From contig CM055830.1 in NCBI GenBank assembly GCA_029582265.1, positions 29,739,172 through 29,803,171 on the forward strand: a DNA stretch of 64,000 nucleotides. The letters run 5' to 3'. This stretch comes from Zoroaster sp. YZ-2022. Its lineage: Eukaryota > Echinodermata > Asteroidea > Forcipulatida > Zoroasteridae. Made by a program: the position numbers and the translations under genes. This document shows positions 35,052 to 48,359 of the stretch, one piece after another. Below the pieces are notes generated by a model. It did not search any database. It saw only the letters and a program-made list of their open reading frames with translations, and was not told the origin of the DNA. How positions within the stretch are numbered: position 1 is the stretch's first letter; the number at the start of each line of letters is the position of its first letter.

Positions 35052-35053
<2 letters not shown>
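34629..35053. other. Mirror of 23800-24250
   Basis: Non-coding arm sequence including a small CCGCGGAGGGCGGG block. No gene recognised. Confidence 0.5.
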
Positions 35054-35565
<512 letters not shown>

Positions 35566-36860
35566 CGATTTTCGATAATATCGCGATTATTGCTTTAGAG
35601 CCGATAATCACAGGTATATACCCCTCTACAAGCGTCACAATAAATCACAAATTCGTTTGCAGAGTGTGTATGTACTTCTGAAGTAGTACGCTTTTGTATC
35701 TCACTTTCACACAAAAGCTAAAAAGACTGCACATGTTCTAATTTTGTTTCCATGGAATTTCTGACTTGACTCACAATGGCGATTTGTTTTTAATCGCGAT
35801 ATATTTTTAATCGCGATTTGCTGATATCTTGATAACAAAAGGTTCTCGATCGGTGGCGGCGCACCCATGGGGGGCTCCGGGGATCGAGCCCCCAAAGGGC
35901 CCGCTGATGTTTTATTTATTTTGTTTAAAGAAGGGGCTGGGAAGAGAGCAAAATCTGAGCCCAAGTCTTGTCTACAGAGGAGTTCGGCAAGGAGTAGGGC
36001 AGTGGTACAAGGATGGGGACTCAGGAGACTCAAGCTCCCTCAAAGTTTTCCATTTATTCCACTCACTATTATATTTTACGGCGTTGCGTATGCATGTGCA
36101 TGTAAGCTTGAAGGGCCACCAGTATATATAACAAGCATTTTAGACATTCTCCGCCCCCTGCCAGGGTGCACCCTGATCAGGGAGCAGCTTTACTTAATTT
36201 TATTTTCATTTTCTGTTGTCCGTTTCTCTTGTTGAGGTCGTTGACTGTCGTTGAGGTTACTCGTAAATGTTTTTTAAAATTTAAACACGCCGCATTATAA
36301 TCAACTCCTTTCCAGTTTGTACACAATGGCCCAGGATCGGGTTTTAATTTACAAAGATTATGCGACACTGTTTTAGCAAACACCGATTGGATAATATTGG
36401 GATTTGGTTTTGCCGCCAAATTCGTGTTTGAGAAAATTTAGCTCCGCCCGGAATGATCACAAACTTTACGTCCGCGCAATGAAAATATTTAAATATAGAA
36501 ATCTTGCAGACGAAACAATTAGCTCAAGTTCTTTACATCAACTTATCAAGAGGAGGAAATTATATGGAAGGTAAAACCCTACGAGTCTGAATCATGTCAT
36601 GTCTTCTTTTTATGACTAGAAACCACCAGGAAACATTTAACATGTGCCGTAGGTTCACTGACGAGCACGATTAGGGACATCGCTACAGCCGCGCCAGCAT
36701 TATGGATTTAAGGTCCGCCATGTCTCCCCATATTGGATTTAAAAAAAAAAAAATTGAGCCCCCCCCCCCCCCCCAATAAAATCCTGGGTGCGCCACTGTT
36801 CTCGATATCGTAATCGAATAAAAAAGGTATCGCGATATTCGATATTATCGCCCATGCTTA
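35566..36860. mobile_element. MITE with ATCGATAT-rich ends, right arm (split)
   Basis: Counterpart of 23379-23782. The right terminus is at 36860; the other terminus has been lost into the microsatellite. The element is interrupted at 35851-36798. Confidence 0.75.
35851..36798. mobile_element. Non-autonomous hAT-type element, 948 bp, with 8-bp target duplication
   Basis: TTCTCGAT flanks it at 35843-35850 and 36799-36806, and the uninterrupted site occurs once in the left arm (ATCGAGAA, 23441-23448). The ends are similar inverted sequences: CGGTGGCGGCGCACCC and the complement CAGTGGCGCACCC. Interior frames of 80-122 codons show no transposase motif. An 8-bp duplication plus CAGTGGCG-like ends supports hAT. 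Confidence 0.85.
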
Positions 36861-37255
36861 TATAAAATAATATATGCTATGATGTTATCAGAGGGTTTAT
36901 TTCTTTTTAAGACAGGGTTTGATCAACATGTACCGAAACTGTCTCGGTAGTTTTTGCAAATTATTTCTCAATGGTTGTGCGAACATAGAATTAATGTTGA
37001 CTTTTGAAGCTTGGATTATTCAGGGAAATTGATTTGATCTGCTGCAACATCAGCTAAATACAGATAATAAAATCATGTCATAATTTATAATAACAGGAAT
37101 AACATATTGGACATATTGACATTGGACATATTGACATTGGTCATTTCCCCCTTCAAACATATTAATAATAATAATAATAAATCATTTGTAAGGCACACTT
37201 AATCTGGAAGCCATTCAAAGGCGCCGACAAGAGAAATTTGATATTATGTGTGCCC

Positions 37256-37290
37256 CTGCCCCTACCCATAATAGGTGGATGACGTTGTTT
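37256..37290. repeat. Single 46-bp minisatellite unit, right arm
   Basis: One unit (complement) at the position of the ~16-copy left array: CCTACCCATAATAGGTGGAT then GACGTTG. Confidence 0.85.
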
Positions 37291-37567
37291 AAACTTTTTG
37301 TTCACTTTGTTTCTTTATTTTGGAGATTTCTTATTTTCTTATTTGTGTATTTTATACATTAATGATTTCAGGTATAGAAACTTGTACATTTTATTCAAGA
37401 CTTGACATTTTGTATTGCGTAAGAACTATACCATATCTATTATGAGTTAGTACATTTAACATAGCACTATGTGAATAATAACCATGGGTCTCATTTGCTA
37501 TAGCAGTATATTGATTCGAGGTAAAATATGACAACAGTGCAAGTAAGTCATCTTGATAGGACCTTAC

Positions 37568-37761
37568 CTCCAATGGTAACCCATCGGCTCCAGTCACGTA
37601 GAACCAATCATCCCCGTTGTCACCGTACTTTATTTTATATGACTTTGTCCAATAGTTACCATAGTAATCCCCTTGTGTGATGATGCCAGTGACTGTAACT
37701 GACTCCTCCAGGTCCACACGAATCCACTGGTTCCGATTATTGGAGTATGCAATCCAGCTAC
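37568..37761 (-). CDS. Discoidin / F5/8 type C (FA58C) domain exon, right arm
   Basis: Same length (194 bases), same phase and same splice signals as 21782-21975 (TTTGTACAG acceptor, GTAAGG donor). The product begins SWIAYSNNR, then NQWIRVDLEESVTVTGIITQ, then GDYYGNYWTKSYKIKYGDNG, then DDWFYVTGADGLPLE. The trailing intron (about 37300-37567) is close to the left copy. No other exon is seen nearby. Two functional or recently functional paralogues or alleles would explain intact frame and splice sites; a pseudo-exon cannot be excluded. Confidence 0.75.
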
Positions 37762-39590
37762 CTGTACAAATAGAAGGATCAGATATCTAAGGATTGCTGT
37801 ATATTGGTTTAGTTCGGTTCCGTGTGGTTTTGATGAATATTTAGGGTATGAAATTTATTGAAACGAATATCGGAATTTTCAAATGAAGAAAAAAAAACCT
37901 GATGGGAATACTCTATTCTCTCGTCACCGCACTATATATCGACCTATATATACACTCACGAGCCAAGGGGAAGCCTTGTCACTTATTTATATACAGATTT
38001 GAATGGGCATGGGAAACGGGAATTTCTGTTTCGTTTTGAGGTTTTATGTTTGTTTTTGAACATATCGTTACAGCATCATCATAATGATATCCAGCACATG
38101 AAATAATCAAAATTATGTCAAATTATCTTTTTAATTTATCAAACATTTCAATTGATTTGATGAACTCTGCATAGTTCATGCATATTGTGGCTTAAACATT
38201 TGAGCATCCATAGGATCCACTACATAACTTGATTAGACATAAATGTAACAGAACTTCGAAATGTTGTGTGCCCCCTCCCTGATTATATGGGGATGATCAA
38301 AACAAAAATATCGTTTCAACTTTATTTCTTGTAACCAAGGTGGAAGATTGAAGGTACACAACTGACAAAGATCTTCTTGGAAACAAAATATAAGCTTTAT
38401 AGTTCTGGTTTATTCAGTATAAATCACACTACTATACTACCGTCAAAACGACAGTCATTACATCATTGCACGATTGACCTGAAATATAACGAAAGATTCC
38501 GAGTTAAAATAATGAAGTGGCAAGTGGCCCATATTCAAAATATTGCAGTCTGTTACAAATATCTACAATCTACAATGCATGAAAATCTTCATTATTCCCG
38601 AGTTCAACTCTTTATAAAACTTGCTCAAATTATTCACTTATTATTTTATACACCTTGCTTAGATTATTCACTTCGGAAAGAATGTCGAACCCAACCACCA
38701 CTTGTGCACTATGCCTAAACATTGTGTTTTGGGCAGACGACAAAAATGCCAGAATCTCACTGGATTTGCATGTATAGTGCTCACCATGTCTGAAATTTCA
38801 TTTCCATTCCTCACTTGACTATACACTTCCCTATCCTTATTAAGTGTATACTCGATCACCTTTTAAAGGAAATTCTGTGATATTTTGTCATATTTGGACA
38901 GAAAAGTGGCAGTTATATATTTTACATTATTTCCTTCTCTCCTTGCTCATCAGATTATTCAATTCTTATTTATTACCGAATTCATTAACGTACGGGTAAA
39001 ATTTAAAGGGCTGCTCACAAGAACAGGCACTTTTCCGATATTGCTCAATAGATAAATGGTTAGGATACATTCTGTTATATCATTATTTTATGTGGCTCTA
39101 AAAGTATCTGGCTCTAAATACATGCTGTGAAAATGCAAAATTGGTCAATCTCTAGTCAGGATTTTATACAATTAGAGTGTCGACCTTGGTCTTTCGTGAA
39201 TAAACAATAAATACACATTAAAATTCAGTTGCGAGGACTTACCAGTAGTTCCTTACAGCTCATGCCTCATGATGAGATGCCCAAACTCTGAAGACGAGGG
39301 ACAAGAACAACTTTTTTCTGGTGATACAAAATGCTCATAAATTTGATGTGTTGGCTGCAACAGTGGAAGTTGGAAATTACCACAACATGCTTGCAATCTC
39401 AACATGTAAACTACTAAAATCTATCGCAGCTTACATAACTTACATTGGGATAAAAAAAGGCTTTTAAATTGAATGCTTTGTGCAAATTTGACTACATACC
39501 ACATGACATGTAGCGCATGGTTAACTTCAAACTAAAGAGGGCGCTGTATGGACATGTTATACCAAAATCTCAAGTATGGGTGCAATTTAC
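37762..39590. other. Non-coding sequence upstream of FA58C exon, right arm
   Basis: Mirrors 19951-21781. Nothing else recognised. Confidence 0.5.
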
Positions 39591-42500
39591 AAAGAATTAC
39601 ATAATTGATATCTACAAGTGCCTGGCTGCATACCCTGAAGTCTGACTGGTTACAATCACATGAGTATTACAAAGAATTACATAATTGATATCTACAAGTG
39701 CCTGGCTGCATACCCTGAAGTCTGGCTGGTTACAATCACATGAGTATATTACAAAGAATTACATAATTTATATCTACAAGTGCCTTGCTGCATACCCTGA
39801 AGTCTTCACCTTGAGTATTACAAAGAATTACATAATTGATATCTACAAGTGCCTGGCTGCATACCCTGAAGTCTGGCTGGTTACAATCACCTTGAGTATT
39901 ACAAATAATTACATAATTGATATCTACAAGTGCCTGGCTGCATACCCTGAAGTCTGGCTGGTTACAATCACATTGAGTATTACAAAGAATTACATAATTT
40001 ATATCTACAAGTGCCTGGCTGCATACCCTGAAGTCTGACTGGTTACAATCACATGAGTATTACAACGAATTACATAATTTATATCTACAAGTGCCTGGCT
40101 GCATACCCTGAAGTCTGACTGGTTACAATCACATGAGTATTACAAAGAATTACATAATTGATATCTACAAGTGCCTGGCTGCATACCCTGAAGTCTGACT
40201 GGTTACAATCACATGAGTATTACAAAGAATTACATAATTTATATCTACAAGTGCCTGGCTGCATACCCTGAAGTCTGGCTGGTTACAATCACATGAGTAT
40301 TACAAAGAATTACATAATTGATATCTAACAAGTGCCTGGCTGCATACCCTGAAGTCTGGATGGTTACAATCACCTGTGAGTATTACAAAAGAATTACATA
40401 ATTGATATCTACACGTGCCTGGCTGCATACCCTGACTTCTGGCTGGTTACACTCTCACTAGTATATTACAAAGAATTACATAATTTATATCTACAAGTGC
40501 CTGGCTGCATACCCTGAAGTCTTCACCTTGAGTATTACAAAAGGGTACATAATTTATATCTACAAGTGCCTGGCTGCATACCCTGAAGTCGGGCTTGTTA
40601 CACTCACCTTTTTAATTACTATGATTACATTAATTTATATCTACAAGTGCCTGGCTGCATACCCTGACGTCTGGCTGGTTACAATCACATGAGTATTACA
40701 AAGAATTACATAATTGATATCTACAAGTGCCTGGCTGCATACCCTGAAGTCTGACTGGTTACAATCACCTTGAGTATTACAAAGAAATAAATAAAACAAA
40801 TCTACAATAGCCTCGCTGCAAACCCTGAAGTCTGACTGGTTACAATCACATTAGTATTACAAAGAATTACATAATTGATATCTACAAGTGCCTGGCTGCA
40901 TACCCTGAAGTCTGACTGGTTACAATCACCTTGAGTATTACAAAGAATTACATAATTTATATCTACAAGTGCCTGGCTGCATACCCTGAAGTCTGACTGG
41001 TTACAATCACCTTGAGTATTACAAAGAATTACATAATTGATATCTACAAGTGCCTGGCTGCATACCCTGAAGTCTGGCTGGTTACAATCACATGAGTATT
41101 ACAAAGAATTACATAATTGATATCTACAAGTGCCTGGCTGCATACCCTGAAGTCTGGCGGGTTACAATCTGTGAGTATTACAAAGAATTACATAATTGAT
41201 ATCTACAAGTGCCTGGCTGCATACCCTGAAGTCTGGCTGGTTACAATCACATGAGTATTACAAAGAATTACATAATTGATATCTACAAGTGCCTGGCTGC
41301 ATACCCTGAAGTCTGGCTGGTTACAATCACCTTGAGTATTACAAAGAATTACATAATTGATATCTACAAGTGCCTGGCTGCATACCCTGAAGTCTGGCTG
41401 GTTACAATCACCTTGAGTATTACAAAGAATTACATAATTGATATCTACAAGTGCCTGGCTGCATACCCTGAAGTCTGGCTGGTTACAATCACATGAGTAT
41501 ATTACAAAGAATTACATAATTTATATCTACAAGTGCCTTGCTGCATACCCTGAAGTCTTCACCTTGAGTATTACAAAGAATTACATAATTGATATCTACA
41601 AGTGCCTGGATGCATACCCTGAAGTCTGGCTGGTTACAATCACCTTGAGTATTACAAAGAATTACATAATTGATATCTACAAGTGCCTGGCTGCATACCC
41701 TGAAGTCTGGCTGGTTACAATCACATGAGTATTACAAAGAATTACATAATTGATATCTACAAGTGCCTGGCTGCATACCCTGAAGTCTGGCTGGTTACAA
41801 TCACCTTGAGTATTACAAAGAATTACATAATTGATATCTACAAGTGCCTGGCTGCATACCCTGAAGTCTGGCTGGTTACAATCACCTTGAGTATTACAAA
41901 GAATTACATAATTGATATCTACAAGTGCCTGGCTGCATACCCTGAAGTCTGGCTGGTTACAATCACATGAGTATATTACAAAGAATTACATAATTTATAT
42001 CTACAAGTGCCTGGCTGCATACCCTGAAGTCTTCACCTTGAGTATTACAAAGAATTACATAATTGATATCTACAAGTGCCTGGCTGCATACCCTGAAGTC
42101 TGGCTGGTTACAATCACCTTGAGTATTACAAAGAATTACATAATTGATATCTACAAGTGCCTGGCTGCATACCCTGAAGTCTGACTGGTTACAATCACAT
42201 GAGTATTACAAAGAATTACATAATTGATATCTACAAGTGCCTGGCTGCATACCCTGAAGTCTGACTGGTTACAATCACATGAGTATTACAAAGAATTACA
42301 TAATTGATATCTACAAGTGCCTGGCTGCATACCCTGAAGTCTGACTGGTTACAATCACATGAGTATTACAAAGAATTACATAATTTATATCTACAAGTGC
42401 CTGGCTGCATACCCTGAAGTCTGGCTGGTTACAATCACATGAGTATTACAAAGAATTACATAATTGATATCTACAAGTGCCTGGCTGCATACCCTGAAGT

Positions 42501-42842
42501 CTGGCTGGTTACAATCACCTTGAGTATTACAAAGAATTACATAATTGATATCTACAAGTGCCTGGCTGCATACCCTGAAGTCTGGCTGGTTACAATCACA
42601 TGAGTATTACAAAGAATTACATAATTGATATCTACAAGTGCCTGGCTGCATACCCTGAAGTCTGGCTGGTTACAATCACATGAGTATTACAAAGAATTAC
42701 ATAATTGATATCTACAAGTGCCTGGCTGCATACCCTGAAGTCTGACTGGTTACAATCACATGAGTATTACAAAGAATTACATAATTGATATCTACAAGTG
42801 CCTGGCTGCATACCCTGAAGTCTGGATGGTTACAATCACCCG
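39591..42842. repeat. 80/81-bp satellite array, about 40 copies, right arm only
   Basis: The unit contains ACAAAGAATTACATAATTG, ATATCTACAAGTGCCTGG and TGCATACCCTGAAGTCTGG, followed by GTTACAATCAC. Spacer variants (CATGAGTATT, CCTTGAGTATT) give 80 or 81 bases, and a shortened CTTCACCTTGAG type recurs. A ~470-bp block of six units is duplicated almost exactly (about 41251-41724 and 41725-42184). More divergent units lie at 40380-40860. Confidence 0.95.
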
Positions 42843-43750
42843 AGTATTAAAGAAATTGCAAAATAATAGATATTGGCCTTACGTTTCGAAAATAGCAGGT
42901 TCTATTCTCAAAGGCAAAATGGGACGGAATACAAACAACATACATAAACACAAGAGTGAACAGAAGTTAGTCACATGTAAAATGAACACAAAAGAAAAAA
43001 GGTACAAAAAGCAGAGTCAGGTTGAGGTCCTAAGATCGGACAAAAGAGGGATTAAAGGAGTTCTTGGCTGAAAGAACAAAGCAAAAGATGAGTGAAAATG
43101 AAGGGGTCAGACAGGGAGAGTATAAAAAAAACAGACAAATAGATAACAAGCAAACAAATGTAAAGACATGGATAGATTGTTGAGAAAGAAAAATAGAAAA
43201 TTAATTAGTCATTCCCTTCCTGTATGTTGAGACCATGGGGGTGAATGGTGTGGATACACCTGAACCACATCATTTCTCTGCTGAGATGGACCGACTTCCT
43301 GCAGTTAACAAGTAAATATAAAGGTGGGCCAGCACTTCAATCTACCTAATGATTTCTTTTCTGACATGATTTTGAAGGGTATTGAGTGCTTGGTAACCGC
43401 AGGGAATTGGTCCGTCTCATCAGTAAAAAGATGTGGATCCCGCGTATCAACACCACACCCATGGTCTCAACATATAGGACGGGAATGACTAATGATGATT
43501 CATTTTCTTCTCCACAGAATTTTTTACATTTATATTTACATTCTTTTACTTTTATTTTGATGGTATAGTCTATCTGTCTGCTTTGTTTACTCCCGTCTGT
43601 CTTTGCTTTTTGCTAATCTATCTTTTCTTCCAGCCCAAAAACTCCTAGTACCTCTATCTATTCATGTGTAATTCATCTTTTGTCTGGTCCAAGCACCACT
43701 CCCTAACTCTGATTTTTGAATCTTTTTCTTTTGTGTGCATTTCACACCTG
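42843..43750. repeat. Foldback element, right arm
   Basis: Mirror of 18965-19855, with the same internal palindrome, adjoining the satellite at its CGAAA-containing edge. Confidence 0.75.
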
Positions 43751-43919
43751 AAGTTCTCGGAAAGGGTTTTTTGTTTTCCTTTCGTTGGAATCGCCTAAAG
43801 GATGGTAACTTTTATTTCTCAATATCAATATCAAAGTCATATTCCGAACTGGAATTGGAATCAGTGAAGAATGATTTGTTGTACTTCGTTGACAAACAGA
43901 CTCAATAACGAGCTTAGCA

Positions 43920-44790
43920 TTTACGAGACATGTAGAGACCAGCTTTAGCTCAAGAGAATTAACAGTCTTTCTGTATCACCTCCCTCTGCCAATTTAACCA
44001 TGTAAACAAAATTATTGGGATCTGGTTTACCAACAATCAGATATTTATCTGGAAGATAACTATCTTGGATCTTATTCCAACCCCTGGCATGGTTACGCAT
44101 ATAAAAATGATCTCCGATGTTAGGATTTGCTTTACGATCATAAATCTGCTATTCTCCTTATTCTTATTTAGCTGCTGTTGATTTTTTAGACCTTGCAAGT
44201 TGATAGGCTTTTTGCAATCTTCGTTGGTGTAAGAGAAACATTTTGATAAATGTGGTGTAGAATTTATATGCATAAGTCATCTCAGGAAGAAACCTAGACC
44301 AACAATACTTTGCTGAAAGTTTCCATTGTCCTAATAAATCTTTCACATTGAGCATTCACTTGAGGGTGGTATGCTGTTGTGTGAGATTTATTTATGTTGT
44401 ATTAATACAGAGATGAGAAAATAAATTAGACTCAAATAGTCTTCCTGATCTGAATGAATTTTTACAGGTACAGTATACTTTAAAAATCACTCTTTAACCA
44501 AAACAGATGTTATTGTTTTAGCAGTGTGATCCTTTGTTGGTATGGCAATAGTGAACTTCATCAGTAATCACAAGAACATTCTCTGTTCTGTCAGAAGTAG
44601 ACTCTAAAAGCGTATTGTCAATGGCTATGACATTCAAAGGATTACGTGCAACCAATTGACCAAGAGGGTTTCTGACTGCAGGTCTAGGAAGTTTAGCAAC
44701 TGCACACTGCTCACAATTCCCAATCTACTTTTTAATGTCAGCATACATACTAGGCCAATAGCAGTAGGAATGAACTAAAGAGAGAGTTCT
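43920..44790 (-). pseudogene. Ty3/gypsy-like integrase fragment, right arm
   Basis: Counterpart of 17930-18790 with the CxxC pair, the core Asp block and the HTTAYHPQVNAQ motif, again with stops. The longest intact pieces are at 44037-44355. Confidence 0.8.
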
Positions 44791-45079
44791 TTCTATACCC
44801 CGATGACCAAACTAGTCATGTAGACTTAATGTGAGGATGGTTGGGCTTTAAAGATGAAGGCAATACAATTTGAGTCAAGCTTCCCTACTTTGGATCTTTG
44901 ACTTTCCTATGAAGTACGCCATTCATCAAAGAGAAACGTTTAATTTGAAAACCTTCATCACTTCGAAATCTTGGCTTTGTCTTTGACTCTACAATGACAA
45001 TGAGCAATCATATCACTACTGTTTGCAGATCAGCCAATCATTATATCTGCAACATCAGCTGAATCCGAAAGTACATACA

Positions 45080-45345
45080 TGTAGATGCTGACACCTGTCA
45101 TGCTTCTATTAGAGCCCTCGCGATCGTTACTTTCAAGATTAGATTATTGTTCAGTTCAGTTCTCAATAGACTGAAACAATCTGATATTCATAGATTACAG
45201 AAACTCCAAAACAATTATTAAAAGCTTCCAATGTCAAATTCTCTTATCTAAAGCAGTTACACACTTCACCATTCATCATAAAGCTTCACTGGCTTCCAAC
45301 TAATGTATAAAACAGCCATAAACATGTATAATGTTAAATCCAATC
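45080..45345 (+). pseudogene. LINE RT C-terminal fragment, right arm
   Basis: Counterpart of 17380-17640: QSDIHRLQKLQN and an LHWLPTNV-like end, with a frameshift from a four-base insertion near 45151. Confidence 0.7.
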
Positions 45346-45889
45346 TATTCCCTACTTATATCTAATGCAATTGATCTCATGCCCAAGATCGAGGGGTGGT
45401 TTAGAGTCTCGTGGTACATTTAATATTCTATGCACTTTTCAGAAAGCAAGTGACAAAGCATTTTCAATTGCTGGCCCAAGAATCTGACAATCTGCCAGTT
45501 TACTAATCCGATTCTCTATTTCCTCTTTAAGAGCACATTGTTGAATCAGTGTCAAATCTACCTATGCAGGGGATTGGTTGGTGAATATGAACCATCTACT
45601 GATAAGTCACAGCTAGGGATGGGGTCGAGTTTGATAATTTTGGCATTTCACTGGCCGAGCGCCTTCCTGGTTAGGTCTGACATTAGGTCTGACATTAGGT
45701 CTGACATGTAGGCCTACTCTCCAAATGCTGTAGTCTCAGTCCCAGACTGCATGGGGCTCAATTGCTAACATAAATGTATGGAGTGACGAGTGAGCATAAT
45801 CAAATCCAACTGCACCATTAAGGACGAGACTACAAATCACGAGCTGGTGACAAGCAGTAGACATACCAATGGTACCGTAGTGTAAACAG
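45346..45889. other. Spacer with short tandem repeat
   Basis: Mirrors 16831-17379, including the three GTCAGACCTAAT-type units (complement). Confidence 0.5.
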
Positions 45890-48226
45890 CTTTAGCCCTA
45901 CATGAGAAGAATAAACTTTAAGGTAAAGTCACATCATCCTATTATATCGACCACTGATGTCATCACAAAAGAACAAGCCGAATGTGCTTATTGTAAGCAT
46001 AAATGTCAACGCGACAAACTGAAAAATCATACAGAATCCAAACACCCAGGCCAAAAAGTTTTAAAAAATGTATGGCAAGACAAAAATCATCACTTTTTAA
46101 ACTGCAGAAAGTACAAGACACCCGGGAGGGCATCGGCGATAGTGCAACGTCATTCCAGCCTTCCACTTGCCATGACAGCGAAGAAATTGAGCCGCATGTC
46201 CTGGGAGGAGCATATCTCTAATGAAGATAAAACCAAAGAATTTCCTACAGACGCTGCATTGTTAACAAATAGCCCAATTACTCCTGAGCTTATTGAAACT
46301 ACATTGTCTCATCATGGAGGTAAAAATTGAATTTTACCTCCATGGTCTCATGGACCTTGTAAACCGGGATTAAATGACACTTTCAAGTTTGTTCGCAATG
46401 AAAAGGGGCTAGCGTTCAGCCGGGACTGGTATTTTCCTCAACTGAAAAAAATGAAATCATATTGTGAATGGCTTACATATTCATCCACTACTAGTAGCGC
46501 TTACTGTTTCCCATGCTGGGGTTTTGCCAACAGAGGTAAAAAAGATTACGAGTCCACTTGGAAAAAGGCAACGGACAAATTCAAAACTCATGAACACACA
46601 CCAGCACATTGTGAAGCTGCTCATCTGATGATGCAAGCAATACAACGCTTGAAGTTAAGAAAAATATGATGGCATTTTAGCTCACCATAGTGCAACAGCA
46701 CCAAAGAATGCAAATTACCTCAGTCCACATATCCAAAACGAATTCATTGACACACTGGGCGGAAATGTTAGATCACAGATTATAAGTGAAGTAAAAAATG
46801 TGCATTACTATGGTGTCATACTGGATTCTACAATTGATATGTCACATAATGACCAATTTTCCTTTTGCTTGCACTATGTGGACGAGCAATTCAGTATCCA
46901 AGAGAGTGATTCTAAGACACTGTTTAACACTCGAAAGAAAACTCTTACACATTTAGGGCTTGATATCCAACTGATAAGATCTCAGTCATATGATGGTGCT
47001 GCTAATGTGCGAGCTCATATTTCTGGGTTACAGACTAGAGTTAAAGAAGTGAATAAGAATGCCTTATATGTACATTGTTGTGCACAAAACCTAAACTTGG
47101 TTCTTGCAGATGTCTGTGGTAACTGGACCGAAGCAGTCACTTTTTTTGGTACTATTCATAAGGTGTACACATTTTTCTTACTCCAAGTCAACCTCGATTG
47201 ATTTACTTAGAAAGTGCTCAAGAAAAGTTAAACATGGAGAAGACAAAATTACAACGCCTTTGTGAAACTAGATGGTATTGTAGACACGATTGTGTAAAAG
47301 CACTCAAAACATTGTACACTGTGCTGCTGTTAGCCTTAGAAGATATTGTAGAGAACAAAACGTGCCCAGAAATAAAAGCTGAAGCTGGAGGTTTTACTGG
47401 AATTCTTCAGCAAATTTGAATTTGTTATCATGACTGACATTTGGTTCAAAGTTCTTTGCGAAATGAATACTATTTCCGAGTATTTGCAGCAAACTTCTTT
47501 GCATCTTGTAATGGCAAGTAATCTGATAGATTCAGCAATTGAAAATTTGAAACAGCAAAGATCAAGCAAAGTCTTTGATGATATTTTGAAGGAAGTACGT
47601 ACCACAGCCACAATCGAAGTGGTGTCTACTGAATTCAAGACAGACGCATGCCTGGTGAGATGGCTCATGATGAGCCAATAACAAATCCTGTTGATAAGTT
47701 TACTGTATTCTTCAAGATACACGATACACTAGTCGGACAGTCGCGCTTTAGTGATTTCCAGACTATGGTAGTCCCCTTTAAGTGTCTTATGAATGGACAT
47801 TTATATGATACTGAGGGTTTTGAACACTTTGCATCTATGTACATGTACGAGGATGACATTGACATTGACCTTGCCAAAACAGAGTAGAACCAGTTTTGTC
47901 ACTTCTATAAAAGCACGCCAGAATTTGCAGATGATCCTCCAAAACACCGTACAGAAAATGTTGCATAATGATTAAGAAATGGGACATTCATAGCGGCTTT
48001 CCAAACTTGACCTTTTTTTACAGAATACTGGGTACCATTGCGGTATCTTCAGCCGACTATAAGCTGACAAACCTACCTCAGATCCACAATGACGGAAGAA
48101 AGGCTTTCCTCGTTAGTCATACTAAGCATAGAGCGAGATTTCTCTGAACAAGTTAACTTTGATTCAGTGATTGACACTTTTAGTCAAATTTCGGTGCGCC
48201 GTATGGAACTTGACTATCATCTTTAA
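45890..48226 (+). pseudogene. hAT-family transposase (TTF zinc finger / DUF4371 type), right arm
   Basis: Best-preserved copy. The first frame (45902-46330) has the CAYCKHKC...H finger and an ITPELIE segment, then a stop in the KN*ILPPW region. The TTF finger is at 46380-46669 (SRDWYF, YCFPCWGF, HEHTPAHCEAAH). The DUF4371-like core is at 46690-47200, starting near LGGNVRSQIISEV and including HYYGVILDSTIDMS and QSYDGAANV. Linker pieces follow at 47198-47887, and the C-terminal dimerisation segment (ERLSSLVILSIERDF) at 48090-48226. At least three frameshifts make it inactive. It is encoded opposite to the surrounding gypsy pol. Confidence 0.88.
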
Positions 48227-48359
48227 CAAAACACAACATCTCCATTAGGGTCATTAAATATAGAGATAAAAAAATGAGATACATGCATGTACCTACATGT
48301 ACTAGTATTTATTTGTAAATGGTTTTATTGTTATACATGTACTTTAACACATTGTTGTC

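Noticed and set aside
36177..36419. 80-codon minus-strand frame in the hAT-type element
   Set aside because: No recognisable transposase or other domain.
41251..42184. Repeated frames of 81-96 codons in the satellite
   Set aside because: An 81-bp unit without stops gives frames automatically; 80-bp units break them.
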